A stretch of DNA of 64,000 bases from Zoroaster sp. YZ-2022 (GCA_029582265.1 CM055828.1:558001-622000); one strand, 5' to 3'. Shown: positions 1 through 12,805, numbered from the stretch's first letter. The notes: generated by a model from the sequence alone, not told the origin. Numbers and translations: made by a program.

Positions 1-1395
1 GCCGCAATCAGCCCGGCACTGGGCCAGTACAGGCAGTGTACCGTCTTGCCGTAATGGTTTGCCGCAATCAGCCCGGCACTGGGCCAGTACAGGCAGTGTA
101 CCGTCTTGCCGTAATGGTTTGCCGCAATCAGCCCGGCACTGGGCCAGTACAGGCAGTGTACCGTCTTGCCGTTATGGTTTGCCGCAATCAACCCGGCACT
201 GGGCCAGTACAGGCTGTGTACCGTCTTACCGTTATGGTTTGCCGCAATCAGCCCGGCACTGGGCCAGTACAGGCAGTGTACCGTGTTGCCATTATGGTTT
301 GCCGCAATCAAACCGGCACTGGGCCAGTTCAGGCAGTGTACCGTCTTGCCGTAATGGTTTGCCGCAATCAACCCGGCAGTGGGCCAGTACAGGCAGTGTA
401 CCGTCTTGCCATTATGGTTTGCCGCAATCAAACCGGCACTGGGCCAGTTCAGGCAGTGTACCGTCTTGCCGTAATGGTTTGCCGCAATCAACCCGGCACT
501 GGGCCAGTACAGGCAGTGTACCGTCTTACCGTTATGGTTTGCCGCAATCAACCCGGCACTGGGCCAGTTCAGGCAGTGTACCGCCTTGCCATAATGGTTT
601 GTCGCAATCAACCCGGCACTGGGTCTGTACAGGCAGTGTACTGACTTGCCGTTATGGTTTGCTGCAATCAGCCCGGCACTGGGCCAGTACAGGCTGTGTA
701 CCGTCTTGCCGTTATGGTTTGCCGCAATCAACCCGGCACTGGGCCAGTACAGGCAGTGTACTCTCTTGCCATAATGGTTTGCCGCAATCAACCCGGCACT
801 GGGCCAGTACAGGCAGTGTACCGTCTTGCCGTAATGGTTTGCCGCAATCAGCCCGGCACTGGGCCAGTACAGGCAGTGTACCGTCTTGCCGTTATGGTTT
901 GCCGCAATCAACCCGGCACTGGGCCAGTACAGGCTGTGTACCGTCTTACCGTTATGGTTTGCCGCAATCAACCCGGCACTGGGCCAGTTCAGGCAGTGTA
1001 CCGTCTTGCCGTAATGGTTTGCCGCAATCAACCCGGCACTGGGCCAGTACAGGCAGTGTACCGTCTTGCAGTAATGGTTTGCCGCAATCAACCCGGCACT
1101 GGGCCAGTTCAGGCAGTGTACCGTCTTGCCGTAATGGTTTGCCGCAATCAACCCGGCACTGGGCCAGTTGAGGCAGTGTACCGTCTTGCCGTAATGGTTT
1201 GCCGCAATCAACCCGGCACTGGGCCAGTACAGGCAGTGTACCGTCTTGCCGTTATGGTTTGCCGCAATCAACCCCGCACTGGGCCAGTACAGGCTGTGTA
1301 CCGTCTTGCCGTTATGGTTTGCCGCAATCAACCCGGCACTGGGCCAGTACAGGCAGTGTACCGTCTTGCCGTAATGGTTTGCCGGTACTATTCCA
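1..1395. repeat. 60-bp satellite array (about 23 units)
   Basis: The unit beginning GCCGCAATCARCCCGGCACT repeats exactly every 60 bases for about 23 copies, with few substitutions and almost no indels. Because 60 is divisible by three and two frames lack stops, long repetitive ORFs run through it; these are by-products, not genes. Each unit carries the short dyad CTGGGCCAG. The array is cut by the window start, so its true size is unknown. Confidence 0.97.
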
Positions 1396-1565
1396 GAACT
1401 GGCCCGGTTCTGGATCTGTACCGTTGATACCGTACAGTTTTGCCGCTATGAAGCCGGCACTGGCCCAGTGCCGGATATCTACCGTCAAAACTGTACGGTA
1501 CTGCCGGAACAAAACCAGAACAAGCCAGCACTGGCCCAGTACCGTCATGTTTGCTGGGCACTAGC
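1396..1565. repeat. Compound palindromic junction between two satellites
   Basis: The 60-bp array degenerates here into nested dyads: one around CCAGAACTGGCCCGGTTCTGG-type sequence near 1391-1413, a near-perfect 21-base palindrome near 1454-1475, and a perfect 14-base inverted repeat (ACCGTACAGTTTTG near 1428 and its complement near 1486). The second satellite begins just after. Confidence 0.75.
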
Positions 1566-2860
1566 TGTAATCGGGTGGCATGCCTACCGAGGCCTGCCGC
1601 TCCAAAATAGACAGTGGACCGTCACCGAGACCTAGCGGCTTACCGTCAGCGGGCTGCCACTCCAAGACAGACAGTGGACCACTAGCTGTAATCGGGCGGC
1701 ATGCCTACCGAAGCCAGCCGCTCCAAAATAGACAGTGGACCGTCAGCGAGACCTGGCGGCTTACCGTCAGCGGGCTGCCACTCCAAGACAGACAGTGGAC
1801 CACTAGCTGTAATCGGGCGGCATGCCTACCGAGGCCAGCCGCTCCAAAATAGACAGTGGACCTTCAGCGAGACCTAGCGGCTTACCGTCAGCGGGCTGCC
1901 ACTCCAAGGCAGACAGTGGACCACTAGCTGTAATCGGGAGGCATCCCTACCGAGGCCTGCCGCTCCAAAATAGACAGTTGACCGTCACCGAGACCTAGCG
2001 GCTTACCGTCAGCGGGCTGCCACTCCAAGACAGGCAGTGGACCACTAGCTGTAATCGGGCGGCATGCCTACCGAGGCCAGCCGCTCCAAAATAGACAGTG
2101 GACCGTCAGCGAGACCTGGCGGCTTACCGTCTGCGGGGCTGCCACTCCAAGACAGACAGTGGACCACTAGCTGTAATCGGGCGGCATGCCTACCGAGGCC
2201 AGCCGCTCCAAAATAGACAGTGGACCGTCAGCGAGACCTGGCGGCTTACCGTCTGCGGGGCTGCCACTCCAAGACAGACAGTGGACCACTAGCTGTAATC
2301 GGGAGGCATCCCTACCGAGGCCTGCCGCTCCAAAATAGACAGTGGACCGTCACCGAGACCTGGCGGCTTACCGTCAGCGGGCTGCCACTCCAAGACAGAA
2401 AGTGGACCACTAGCTGTAATCGGGCGGCATGCCTAACGAGGCCAGCCGCTCCAAAATAGACAGTTGACCGTCACCGAGACCTAGCGGCTTACCGTCAGCG
2501 GGCTGCCACTCCAAGACAGGCAGTGGACCACTAGCTGTAATCGGGCGGAATGCCTACCGAGGCCAGCCGCTCCAAAATAGACAGTGGACCGTCAGCGAGA
2601 CCTAGCGGCTTACCGTCAGCGGGCTGCCACTCCAAGACAGACAGTGGACCACTAGCTGTAATCGGGCGGCATGCCTACCGAGGCCAGCCGCTCCAAAATA
2701 GACAGTTGACCGTCACCGAGACCTAGCGGCTTACCGTCAGCGGCGGCGGGCTGCCACTCCAAGACAGGCAGTGGACCACTAGCTGTAATCGGGCGGCATG
2801 CCTACCGAGGCCGGCCGCTCCAAAATAGACAGTGGACCGTCAGCGAGACCTAGCGAACTA
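1566..2860. repeat. 121-bp dimeric satellite (about 10.5 units)
   Basis: The phrase GACAGTGGACCGTCA recurs every 121 bases (near 1610, 1731, 1852 and 1973, then onwards). Each unit consists of two diverged ~60-base halves that share a GCTCCAAAATAGACAGTGGA or ACTCCAAGACAGACAGTGGA core, so this is a two-monomer higher-order repeat. The array ends abruptly in AT-rich unique sequence. ORFs read through it are artefacts of the repeat. Confidence 0.95.
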
Positions 2861-3707
2861 TAATCAATGCGTGTTTTTACTGCAACACTAGATAACCCCT
2901 ATTTTTATCGGTAGTATTCCAATGGGCATGTTTTCAGTATTTTGCACGCAAAATTATTTTGCGAAAATGCTATAGGATGTAGGCCTACTTTGACAAATCA
3001 GCGCTTGGTATGAGGCTAGATATTCTAACCGAACCACTAATTCATAAAATAACACTCCGTTAAAATTTCATACTACTGATTCGAATTATCAATCCGAAGA
3101 TTAATATTAATTATTTGACATGAATCAGGAACCACACTTAAAGATATTGGTGACGTCATGTCAGAAAATCAGCCATTTTGATTGGACGAAAAGAAATACG
3201 TCACGCGCGCGCGCAGGTCACATTTTCCAACCGCCATTTTTAACTACGATACGATGTCGTTTTCGTCCCAATGATCGTTGGAGAATCATTTCACAATTAA
3301 TGGAAGGGGTCTTCATTACTTTGTTTCATTTGAAGGTATGTAAACTTTCACATTTTATTATACATGTATGTTCGTTTTATAGTATACAGATAATGACTAT
3401 ACAAAACCATTTTAACGTTAACATACATGTAGTGTGTGCAGCAGGTCATGGTGTGTGGCCATGTAAATGTGTATGTGTGCAGTGTGGTTGATGCAACCCA
3501 TTTTGTCATTGTTCTGTACAATGGATGGAGGGGTCATCATGTCTTCATGATATGTGGACATGATTATATGTTCGCTGTTTTATTAACAAAACACACACAC
3601 ACACACGTTACAGTACTACTAACGTTACTAGAGTAGTAGGAAACTTGGCTAGTACTAGTACTCAGAGTAGTACTCGGTGTCAGTATTTTGTGTCGGTCTT
3701 GTGACTT
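2861..3707. other. Non-coding DNA, no gene seen
   Basis: AT-rich sequence with a CRE-type palindrome TGACGTCA near 3152 beside a CG-rich CACGCGCGCGCGC tract near 3200, and a short (CA)n run at 3591-3605. No supported coding region. Confidence 0.5.
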
Positions 3708-3716
3708 GTGTGGTGG

Positions 3717-3799
3717 TAGCCCCATAAATGTGGCACGGACACGCCCCCCCCCCCGCGTACGGGGGGGGGGGGCGTGTCCGTGCCACATTTATGGGGCTA
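3717..3799. mobile_element. 83-bp palindromic MITE with 9-bp target duplication
   Basis: A near-perfect palindrome runs from TAGCCCCATAAATGTGGCAC to its complement, with a C11 run facing a G12 run around the centre GCGTAC. It is flanked by the direct repeat GTGTGGTGG at 3708-3716 and 3800-3808, the expected signature of a cut-and-paste insertion. A 9-bp duplication fits Mutator-like or Merlin-like elements, but no transposase is present, so the superfamily is inferred. Confidence 0.85.
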
Positions 3800-3808
3800 G
3801 TGTGGTGG

Positions 3809-4633
3809 TTGCTGTACTGGACTCTGGCACTTTTCTTACTAAGCTAAAGTAGGCCTGAAACAATCACCCGGCCCCTTTACTGAGATAATGAAAATGTCAC
3901 ATCATGGAGGAAGGAAGAGGTCACATGTATTCTATTCTATAACGCATTTTTCTGAAGTTGCATAATTTTTCTGAAGTTAAATCAATCTATCATCCTGATA
4001 ATAACATGAGGGGTTGCTAATTTATGTGTGTTTTGTTAGCATGACCCATTATTCTTCATCCCTCTTTGAAAACATGTAATTTTGTTTATACACTGTACAT
4101 GATATGTTTATATTTCAGATCAACGGTTGATCATGCTTGGTCAACCATCTACAATTTACACTACTTAAGGGTCAGGATGATGAACATCATGTAAGTTTTT
4201 CTGCACTCAAACAATTATTTATTAATTTTTGATGAATCCATACCCCACAGAAAAAAAGAGAAATGGAAAAACGTTAACATCGGCAGATTAAGTGTGGAAA
4301 ACTAATATTACTTAAGGCTAGGTGTGTTTTTGGTTTATATTTCAGGAACCGGATACCCAGCTACCCATAAATAATTTGTAAAACACAAAATACTCCCGAA
4401 TGTATAAAATAACCAATATGAACACAAGTTTCTCTTGTTTAATTAGAGTCATAATAAATGTGGACTTATTGTAATACTTTTCCCGCCTCAATATTAAAAA
4501 TGACTTGAACACAAAAAATGTTTACAAAAATTTGAGACTTCCATTTGTGTGGCTAAAATATTTGTGTGGCTAAAATAAAGTCATTCATTCGTCACTGAAA
4601 ATATTTCTTATTCAATTATTTTACTGTCCACAG
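3809..4633. other. Non-coding DNA, no gene seen
   Basis: AT-rich sequence. An 18-base tandem duplication of ATTTGTGTGGCTAAAATA lies at about 4543-4577. No supported gene. Confidence 0.5.
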
Positions 4634-4771
4634 ATAGTCCAGACTGTGAGTTTGCAGTGAGGCGCAACCTTGTTCCTTCCATTTTCACCATCAGAGTTAA
4701 GGCGGGTGAAGGGCAAAAGGCAACTCTATCGTCATGCCACTACAGGATGCCACCAAGTCATTTATTGACCG
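4634..4771 (+). other. Possible orphan exon (weak)
   Basis: A pyrimidine-rich tract ending in CCACAG precedes an open stretch of about 46 codons that ends at a good donor, GGTAAGG. A second acceptor-like CCAG lies near 5266-5280, followed by another open stretch. The encoded sequence is not recognised, and the phase fits only if the later acceptor is used. This may be a chance ORF; no other host exons were identified nearby. Confidence 0.15.
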
Positions 4772-6756
4772 GTAAGGATGTGACTGTTAATAACCTATTG
4801 CATTTCAAAGTGCATTTTGGGAATCTGGTGACAAATCCCGTGGCATGCAAATCATTTGAAGTACACAGGCATAGGCCTAATGGTGCACCAAATTTGTAAA
4901 AGATGTGTTGTCATTCAATTCCTAGCATGCATTGAGAAAGCTTAAAATGTTTATTGTTTCTTTTTACATTGAATAAGTGATTAATTAGCCATCATTTTGT
5001 AAGCCTTGTGAATTCTTAGGCATGTATCATCACCATCTAAGCTGAGATTGTATTAGCAGAATCATAATTATGAATAACAATTTAGGAATTTCAATTTCTA
5101 GAAAAACTTCAACATTATATACATCGTTATCGGAATATATTGAATATACATGTATCTTATTTAGTAAAATTGTACATGTTGTTGTATACAGCCCATCATA
5201 TCGTAACTAGACACAAGTATTAAACCTTCACACTTTTAAAATTAATTTTCCACCCTTTTTTACTCCAGATTGGAACCAGTGAACCCTTGTCATACAAATG
5301 TGTCGCACAAACAGCCACTTGTGCTACTGCTACGAGGTGTGTCAGAGTCTGTATAACTTTGTAATCCAATGGCCAGGTGTGGAGGTTGATCTTTTCTTCA
5401 AAGGAGTTAACGTATGTTTCAAATTAATTTATAAGTAAGACTAATTGAGGACGATCAGAGCATACTGATCGAAACGTCGAGTTGTACCTCCAGTTCTTTT
5501 CTGAACTAATTACTACTCAATTGAGATTCCACATGGTGTCACCGTAATTAGTCTTAATTATCATCCTCACCATGCAAAGCTACAAGTTTTACCTAAATTA
5601 ATTTATATGGACCTATCCTATCTGTGGCAGTCTGCACCTTCATTGGAATTGTTTTTTTCAGGACCTTAAGACACATCTAGGTTATTCAGTGTATTTTTTA
5701 ACATGTTACAACAATGATAGTACTGAGGAATTGTTTTTTGACTGGACCCAAAAATTCCCAGAAGTGTGTAGTTAATATCTGTTGGGTGATCTAGTAAAAT
5801 GGATATTGCTGACTGAATTCCTGGGAGTTGGGCCATGTAAACATTAGTAAACATCCCCCAGTCTTCATTGCGTTCATATTTATTTTTATGTCACGAGCAT
5901 TGGGATAGTTCAACCTAAGTACTGACCATCAATTCCATAAACACAAATTGGTGTAAAAGATATTAAAGGGACAGTATTGTCACGATCAGAGCAGACTTTC
6001 TACGGCATGGAATCAGTATCCTAGTTAAAGATGAACACAGTGTCTGAAAATTACTGGCTCATTTATGCATCAGCAAGCGAGTATGACCTTATCATGTGAG
6101 TATTATTTTCAGTCACTGAGTTAATCTAGAACGAACTCTGATTCCATGTCCTGTTGATCGTGACGATATTGCCACCTTTAAACAATAACTTTAAAATGAC
6201 TATTTATGAACATGTATTTTAAACAGTTAAAGAGAAATAAATACATATAACAATCGGAAGATCATTTTACAGTTATCCTTTTAAATTACATTGTGTTGTC
6301 TCCTAGGCCGTCCTAACAAGGTAAGCATGTGTTCCTTATAAAAAGATGCACTTATGTATGGCAATTTACTATAGGAATTAACAGTTTCAGCTGAATGTTA
6401 CATAAAAAACAAGAAATTTGTTTTATTTGATTGTTTGCCATAGATAAGGCTTCTTAACCCTCCTATAGGTTTAACACTCAAAATTTGTATCTCTCTTAAC
6501 CCATTGACTGTGTGCAGTGCACTCAAATACATGCAAGCACATGTGGCTGTGATAGAGGTCAAACCCAAAGACACTCAAAATTTGTGCAGTGCACAAAGGT
6601 CAAACCAAAACCACTTGACAGTACATACACAGCTCTGTGTGACTCTGTGGTTTGACCTACCAATTGGAAATACAACCAAAAATACTCAAGTGAGTGTCTG
6701 TGAGTGCCGTGCTGACTGGGCCAAATTTCAGCATGGAAGACATGCTTATCTCATTA
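4772..6756. other. Non-coding DNA with weak inverted repeats
   Basis: No supported gene. An inverted repeat with arms AAGACTAATT and AATTAGTCTT (about 5436 and 5547) encloses the phrase ACTGATCGAAACGTCGAG, probably a small MITE. Around 6500-6680 the phrases GTGCAGTGCAC and GGTCAAACC recur in both orientations. Confidence 0.4.
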
Positions 6757-6945
6757 GACCCGGAATCCGGGTCAACATTAATCTGACCCGTTAGTCCGGG
6801 TTGGATATGACCCGACCCTTTCCGGGTCATTCTGACCCGTAAAGTTGGGTCAGATTATTTGACCCGTTTTTCGGGTCATCCTGACCCGGAAAGTGTCGGG
6901 TCATATCCAACCCGGAGTATGGGTCAAATCTGACCCGGGAGTTTT
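6757..6945. mobile_element. Foldback element of GACCC/GGGTC repeats
   Basis: About 190 bases are packed with GACCC and its complement GGGTC. A roughly 32-base inverted pair (about 6798-6827 and 6882-6913, around GGTTGGATATGACCCGAC) makes it a hairpin-capable foldback. It has no coding capacity. A non-autonomous DNA element is the likeliest reading; no clear target duplication was found. Confidence 0.6.
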
Positions 6946-8165
6946 TAGAGTGTAGAATGTATTTACCAAAATATAATTTCATTTACATTCCTTGACCCTT
7001 GAGGGTTGTTTAAAAAGAAAAAGCAAGGTAATCTTCCTGGTGCAAGTCTTACATAAATTAGCAATTACGTACATAACATGGACAGGTCTTTGTTAGGAAT
7101 GTTAACTCTAATTTACAAACAAATAATTGCCAATGTACTTGATTTTGCTGCGTTCTACTGTAATGTTGTTGTTTTTTAAACAAATTATAACAGTTGGGTG
7201 AAGATCACCCATAAAAATGTATTATGGTCTGTTTTAAGGGGGAAAATGTTGCAGGTATCTGTGCTCAAGCTCTTACTAATTGCCCTGAAAATGTTTATAA
7301 TTGTATTACGCACTGCATGATTTTATTATTTATTTTATTACTATGCAATTATGTATTCTTTTATAAAGTGTTTTTGTCAGTGCAATAATGTTATATCTCC
7401 TAAAATAACATTCAAATTACGCTTAAAACAGCCGGGATGTGCACATCATAAAAATACTAAGCGCTGAGAGACAACGTCGTTGCAAAATCGCAGTACGACG
7501 TTTTCTCACTGAGGACAACTTACTTAGGGGCGTATTCAATAAAAGTACAAAAATGTACAGATCCATGTATTTTGCAACATCTGAACATGGAGGAAACAAA
7601 CTTAACAATTGTGACAGGTTTATATAATGTGGTGCTGATGTAAGCGTCATATAAAAGTGGTGCTTTAGAAACATGATTACAGTTGTGGGTAATTTCATTG
7701 CAGCCTAATGTTTAAGGTAACATTATGTTCTTTACTTTGATTTAGTAATTTCGTAATGTTTAAGTCATTTTTTCGTTTTGTTGCCCCATTAAATAAATGC
7801 TGTCCCAGTCATTCACAGTGAACAAATCAGTGGTGTCCTCAGTTTAATAAGTAAATAGATTTATTTATATTATTTTAACACATGTACCTTGAAGTCAATG
7901 GCGCACCGTCGCCCCAGCAGACTGCTAACCTAGGGTTGGTCCTTATGCACCCGTCCGTCGATCTGCGACTTTTATGGCCTTCCTTCATCAGCCCAGCATG
8001 CTTAACTCAGCTCAAGCATGGAGGCAAGAACGTCAGGCAGCCATTCTATATACTGCATGTTGCCCGCCACCGGTTGATCGCCGGCAAAACGGCTGCCTGC
8101 TCGTTGTTGAACCACCATCGGTCCACCGTCGATAAAAAAAATAAAAAATTAAAATCGATTTCGGC
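6946..8165. other. Non-coding DNA, no gene seen
   Basis: Only short ORFs with no recognisable domain. The tract 7885-8130 is more GC-rich than its surroundings and leads into the GC-rich repeat that follows. Confidence 0.45.
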
Positions 8166-8695
8166 TTACTGTTAGGCCGATGGTAGGCCAACGGCGGACC
8201 GTCAAAAGGTTCCTATCAGCGGACCGAAAACTTAAAAGTTCGCCCGCTCGCCAGTGGACCACCATCGGCAGCCGACAGAGGGACGATGGTAGGCCAACAA
8301 CGGACCGTCAGAAGGCTTCCCTAGCGGACCGCTATCAAATACGTTGCCCGCTCGCCAGTGGACCACCATCGGCAGCCGACAGAGGGACGATGGTAGGCCA
8401 ACAACGGACCGTCATAAGGCTTCCCTAGCGGACCGCTAGCAAAAACGTTGCCCGCTCGCTGGTGGTCCGCCAGCGGCAGCCGCGGGAGGGCCGATGGTGG
8501 GCCAACGGCGGACCGTTGTCGAAATGTGACATTGTTTCGACAATGGTCCGCCATTGGTCCGACAGCGGATCTCTGTCGGCTGCCTCCAGCGGACCACCGG
8601 CGAGCGGGCGGACGTTTGTGTCGGCGGTCCGCCGGCTGCAGCCAACGGCGGCCCGCTGGCGGTGCCACCGGTGGGCCGCTGACGGACCGATCGCG
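8166..8695. repeat. GC-rich ~104-bp repeat with an inverted half
   Basis: The phrase GCCCGCTCGCCAGTGGACC begins near 8242, 8346 and (variant) 8450, giving a ~104-base period; the intervening sequence contains GCGGACCG and GGTAGGCCAAC. After about 8520 the same phrases appear in opposite orientation (GGTCCGCC, GGCGAGCGGGC), making a large imperfect inverted repeat centred near GTGACATTGTTTCG. Overlapping ORFs in several frames are artefacts of composition. Confidence 0.8.
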
Positions 8696-9527
8696 GGTTG
8701 CGGGCTGGGGGGTGGGTAGATGAGACTGTGAGTGGGAGTTTTTTGCCGTGGGACAGTAGGTGGCAGGAGACTGATGAGGTGTTTGTTATTGTTTGAAATT
8801 GACAATATTGTTTGCAGTATTATCTGTACAGATATTACTACAATAGAACAAAATTGCAACAAAGTGTTTGATGAAAACGAACACAGGGGTTTCGGCTAAA
8901 TGTATATTGATAATTATTGGGACACCGAGTTCTTTGTTTAGTATTTACGATATATTGAAATAAACTTAAAACGCATGAACTGTAATCATTGTACACAGAA
9001 ATTTCATTTTTTGTCCCCTAGACGTTTGAGACAATTTGTATGTGGATAAATGCAAAGGATGTAACGAATCAAGTTAATGCCCTTCCATTAAATGTGTGCA
9101 ACGATTCTCAAATGATTAAAACATACGAAAACAAAGAACATCGTATTGTAGAATCAACCCATGTGTACAAACGATCGGTACAAACCCTGTAGCCATGTAC
9201 ATGTACAAACACTACGTCGTCACGTAGGATGCCAGTCAACTCGCCCCTGGCAAACTCGCCCCTTACAAACTCGGCCCCTCATCAGTGTTGATACAAACTC
9301 GCCCCTGTTGAATTATTTCATGTAATATTTATTTTTGTTAAATAAAACGCCCATTGAAGTTATTTGTATAGGCCCTGTGTTTGATTTACTCAGTCTTACT
9401 TGTACTAAATCAGTCTCAATAGCACCTAATAATTAATTAAAATAGTTTTGTCCCCGTACATCCTGCCTTTATAATAATGTTTATTTACTCCCTCACTAGC
9501 GTGAGGTGCGTCAAAAATTTCGGGGCG
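8696..9527. other. Non-coding DNA with CTCGCCCCT repeats
   Basis: No gene is seen. At 9238-9310 the phrase AAACTCGCCCCT or a close variant occurs four times, probably a short minisatellite or the end of a MITE. Confidence 0.45.
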
Positions 9528-10027
9528 NNNNNNNNNNNNNNNNNNNNNNNNNNNNNNNNNNNNNNNNNNNNNNNNNNNNNNNNNNNNNNNNNNNNNNNNN
9601 NNNNNNNNNNNNNNNNNNNNNNNNNNNNNNNNNNNNNNNNNNNNNNNNNNNNNNNNNNNNNNNNNNNNNNNNNNNNNNNNNNNNNNNNNNNNNNNNNNNN
9701 NNNNNNNNNNNNNNNNNNNNNNNNNNNNNNNNNNNNNNNNNNNNNNNNNNNNNNNNNNNNNNNNNNNNNNNNNNNNNNNNNNNNNNNNNNNNNNNNNNNN
9801 NNNNNNNNNNNNNNNNNNNNNNNNNNNNNNNNNNNNNNNNNNNNNNNNNNNNNNNNNNNNNNNNNNNNNNNNNNNNNNNNNNNNNNNNNNNNNNNNNNNN
9901 NNNNNNNNNNNNNNNNNNNNNNNNNNNNNNNNNNNNNNNNNNNNNNNNNNNNNNNNNNNNNNNNNNNNNNNNNNNNNNNNNNNNNNNNNNNNNNNNNNNN
10001 NNNNNNNNNNNNNNNNNNNNNNNNNNN
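9528..10027. other. Assembly gap (500 N)
   Basis: Exactly 500 Ns, a conventional scaffold gap of unknown true length. ORFs crossing it are meaningless. Confidence 0.99.
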
Positions 10028-11904
10028 ATTCCCATTATTTCCAAAATTTCCTTATCACTGATATTAATGCTTTTGTGGTGTAAATTATATGGGGATATGA
10101 ACTGTTGTGTTGTCAATGTACTTTGCAGGAAATATAATATGGACAAATATTTCATAGCAAGGATTTTATGGAAAAATGTACCTTGCACATGTATTTGTAT
10201 AGTAGTACAGGAATTGTATCTTGTTTCTTATAACTGTATCACAGTATAGTGAGACAATTATAGTCAATAACATGTATCATCACAACCATTAAAACCAGCA
10301 TGACCACAAACCAATGTTTTCTGACCGTTTGTAAAATTGGAGTTGACACTGCTGGTATACAAAAATGCACTCTAAATTTGGGGAACCATTAAACATGTGC
10401 GTTTTTCAAGACAAACCAAAATTTAAAATTACAATTTAAAAAACATATGGAAATAAGTTTTGCTTATCATGTTATCCAGCCAACCTTACAATTTATAATA
10501 AATGTTTTACGGACAGTGAAATTAAACCGAAACTCTGCAATGTGTCGTCACTGAAAATACAGTAGGCATACACTGTTCACATGCACCAAAAATGTGTGCG
10601 TAAAATTTAAAAGTACAATGTTATAATATATATAATTATGCCTACTTAAGGATTCAAATACAATTTTCAGAATTGCGTAAAATTAAAAAGCAATATCAAG
10701 AAAATATAATAATACCAAATTCATAAGATCAGGTTACGTACCGAAAAACAAGCATGACCGACAAGCAAGACACTGTTGACCCTTTAGGCCGACTCAAGAG
10801 TATGTTAGTAATAGTATAGTACTAGTAGGCCTATAAGTATTCTACAGTTTTCAGTTGCATAATTCAAATTAGGTATGATTGGAACCATGCAGACTTACCA
10901 GTTTGACCAGGTGTTGCTCCACTGTAGTCCCCGAACTCTGCTTCTCTTCCATTCCAGTGTGTGTCACATTTAGTACGGCATATAACAGCAGGAAGTTACT
11001 ACCAGGGCATTCGTACGCATGCTTCAAAAGCGTATTTTATATGGACATTTTTTACGTTTGATATAGAATCTCCACATTAGAGGAATTGTTAATACTTTGA
11101 GATTGTGCACTCGTAACGAAAATAACTAAAATGAAAATGTACATTGACATCTCCATAATTTTTGTATTGTATATTTTCTAAGTTCCTCGTCCCATGTTCA
11201 CCATGGCTGATAAATTTGACATTGGGCTCCATGTCAGCTAGTGCCTTTCGGGATGTCTAATAATTTTTGTTAGCTATGGCAAACTCATCTAAAAGAAATG
11301 AAATTATTACCGATAAATAATTTTAGTTCGTTTGTACCACTCCATACAATCAATTCGAAAATCTTAATGCAACTAACGGTTACATAATGTTTTGTGATGT
11401 TTTTATACACGCGGATATGCTACCTTATTTACGTGGTCTTCGAATGCCAAGTAAATTAATTTATAACATTTTCTCGAAAATTTCAGTAGTTCAGACAAAA
11501 TATTATTTGCTCAGCACTGCAGTGCCTTATTATACGAAATCAGCCGTTAGATTAAAAAGTAATAGATTAAAACAAAAATAAATAAATAAATACAATTCTG
11601 ATAATCACCACGTACTGCCTTTAAATATTTTACCAAAGGTATTTCGGAAAATTACCAATGGTGTACATAACCTTTAACTGTATAATTCACAAGTTAATTA
11701 GGAAGGTGAATCACGGATTAAAAGAGGAAAATTCAGCTGTATAAATCAACGGAATCCCGAGGCAGCTTGCCTTGTAAAAATTCCTAAACTCGACACGTCC
11801 TTTCACTGATTAGTTTATAATCATCATGATATATCCCTGATTATTGTATCTATCATTACACTAATAACGATTGAAAATCCAACAATTATGTATGTCTCTC
11901 AAGT
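10028..11904. other. Non-coding AT-rich DNA, no gene seen
   Basis: Both strands carry only short, unrecognised ORFs, and no repeat structure stands out. Confidence 0.5.
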
Positions 11905-12413
<509 letters not shown>

Positions 12414-12805
12414 ATCATGGGAAAACCTTTCAGTTGAACACTGTTTTTCAAAGGTGCCCAGCAATTACAAACATTAGATAGTATAAAAATAGAAAATTGC
12501 AATAAAAACATTATTAAAACATTATTTAACAACCCTGCGGTAAATAAGCGCAGCGGTAGTTAACCGCCACTTTTTGCTAATTAATTAATTACTCCTTAAT
12601 TGTGCGCTCAAAAAAATAAATGTCTTTCAAGTTCCTACATAAACCATAGCCTAACAACTTGGCATAGCCCCTTTATTGTAATTATTTATAGTTCAGCCAG
12701 ATACCATGACCCCTTCGCCACAAGGCCATAGTTTGTGTACAAAGCCTGGTATACACAGCCTAAATCCCTTGGCACAGCGGTACCCTTTGTGTGATCAATC
12801 ATCCT
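12414..12805. other. Non-coding DNA, no gene seen
   Basis: Left flank of the next transposon. The phrase TGTGATCAATCATCC at about 12789 recurs just beyond the transposon at about 14058, so the element may sit within an older duplicated host sequence. Confidence 0.4.

Noticed and set aside
36..1427. Long ORFs of ~20-residue peptide repeats in the 60-bp satellite
   Set aside because: The period is a multiple of three, so stop-free frames persist automatically; several frames are open at once and no start context or domain supports a gene.
5455..5500. Possible hammerhead-ribozyme-like phrase ACTGATCGAAACGTCGAG
   Set aside because: The CUGANGA core and the paired stem arrangement are absent; only the CGAAAC phrase matches.
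8769..8805. CTGATGAG...GAAA resembling a hammerhead core
   Set aside because: The intervening sequence cannot form stem II and no stem I or III partners were found.
8180..8862. Multiple overlapping ORFs on both strands
   Set aside because: GC-rich tandem and inverted repeats produce open frames by composition alone.
9477..10249. ORFs with long runs of X
   Set aside because: They cross the 500-N assembly gap.
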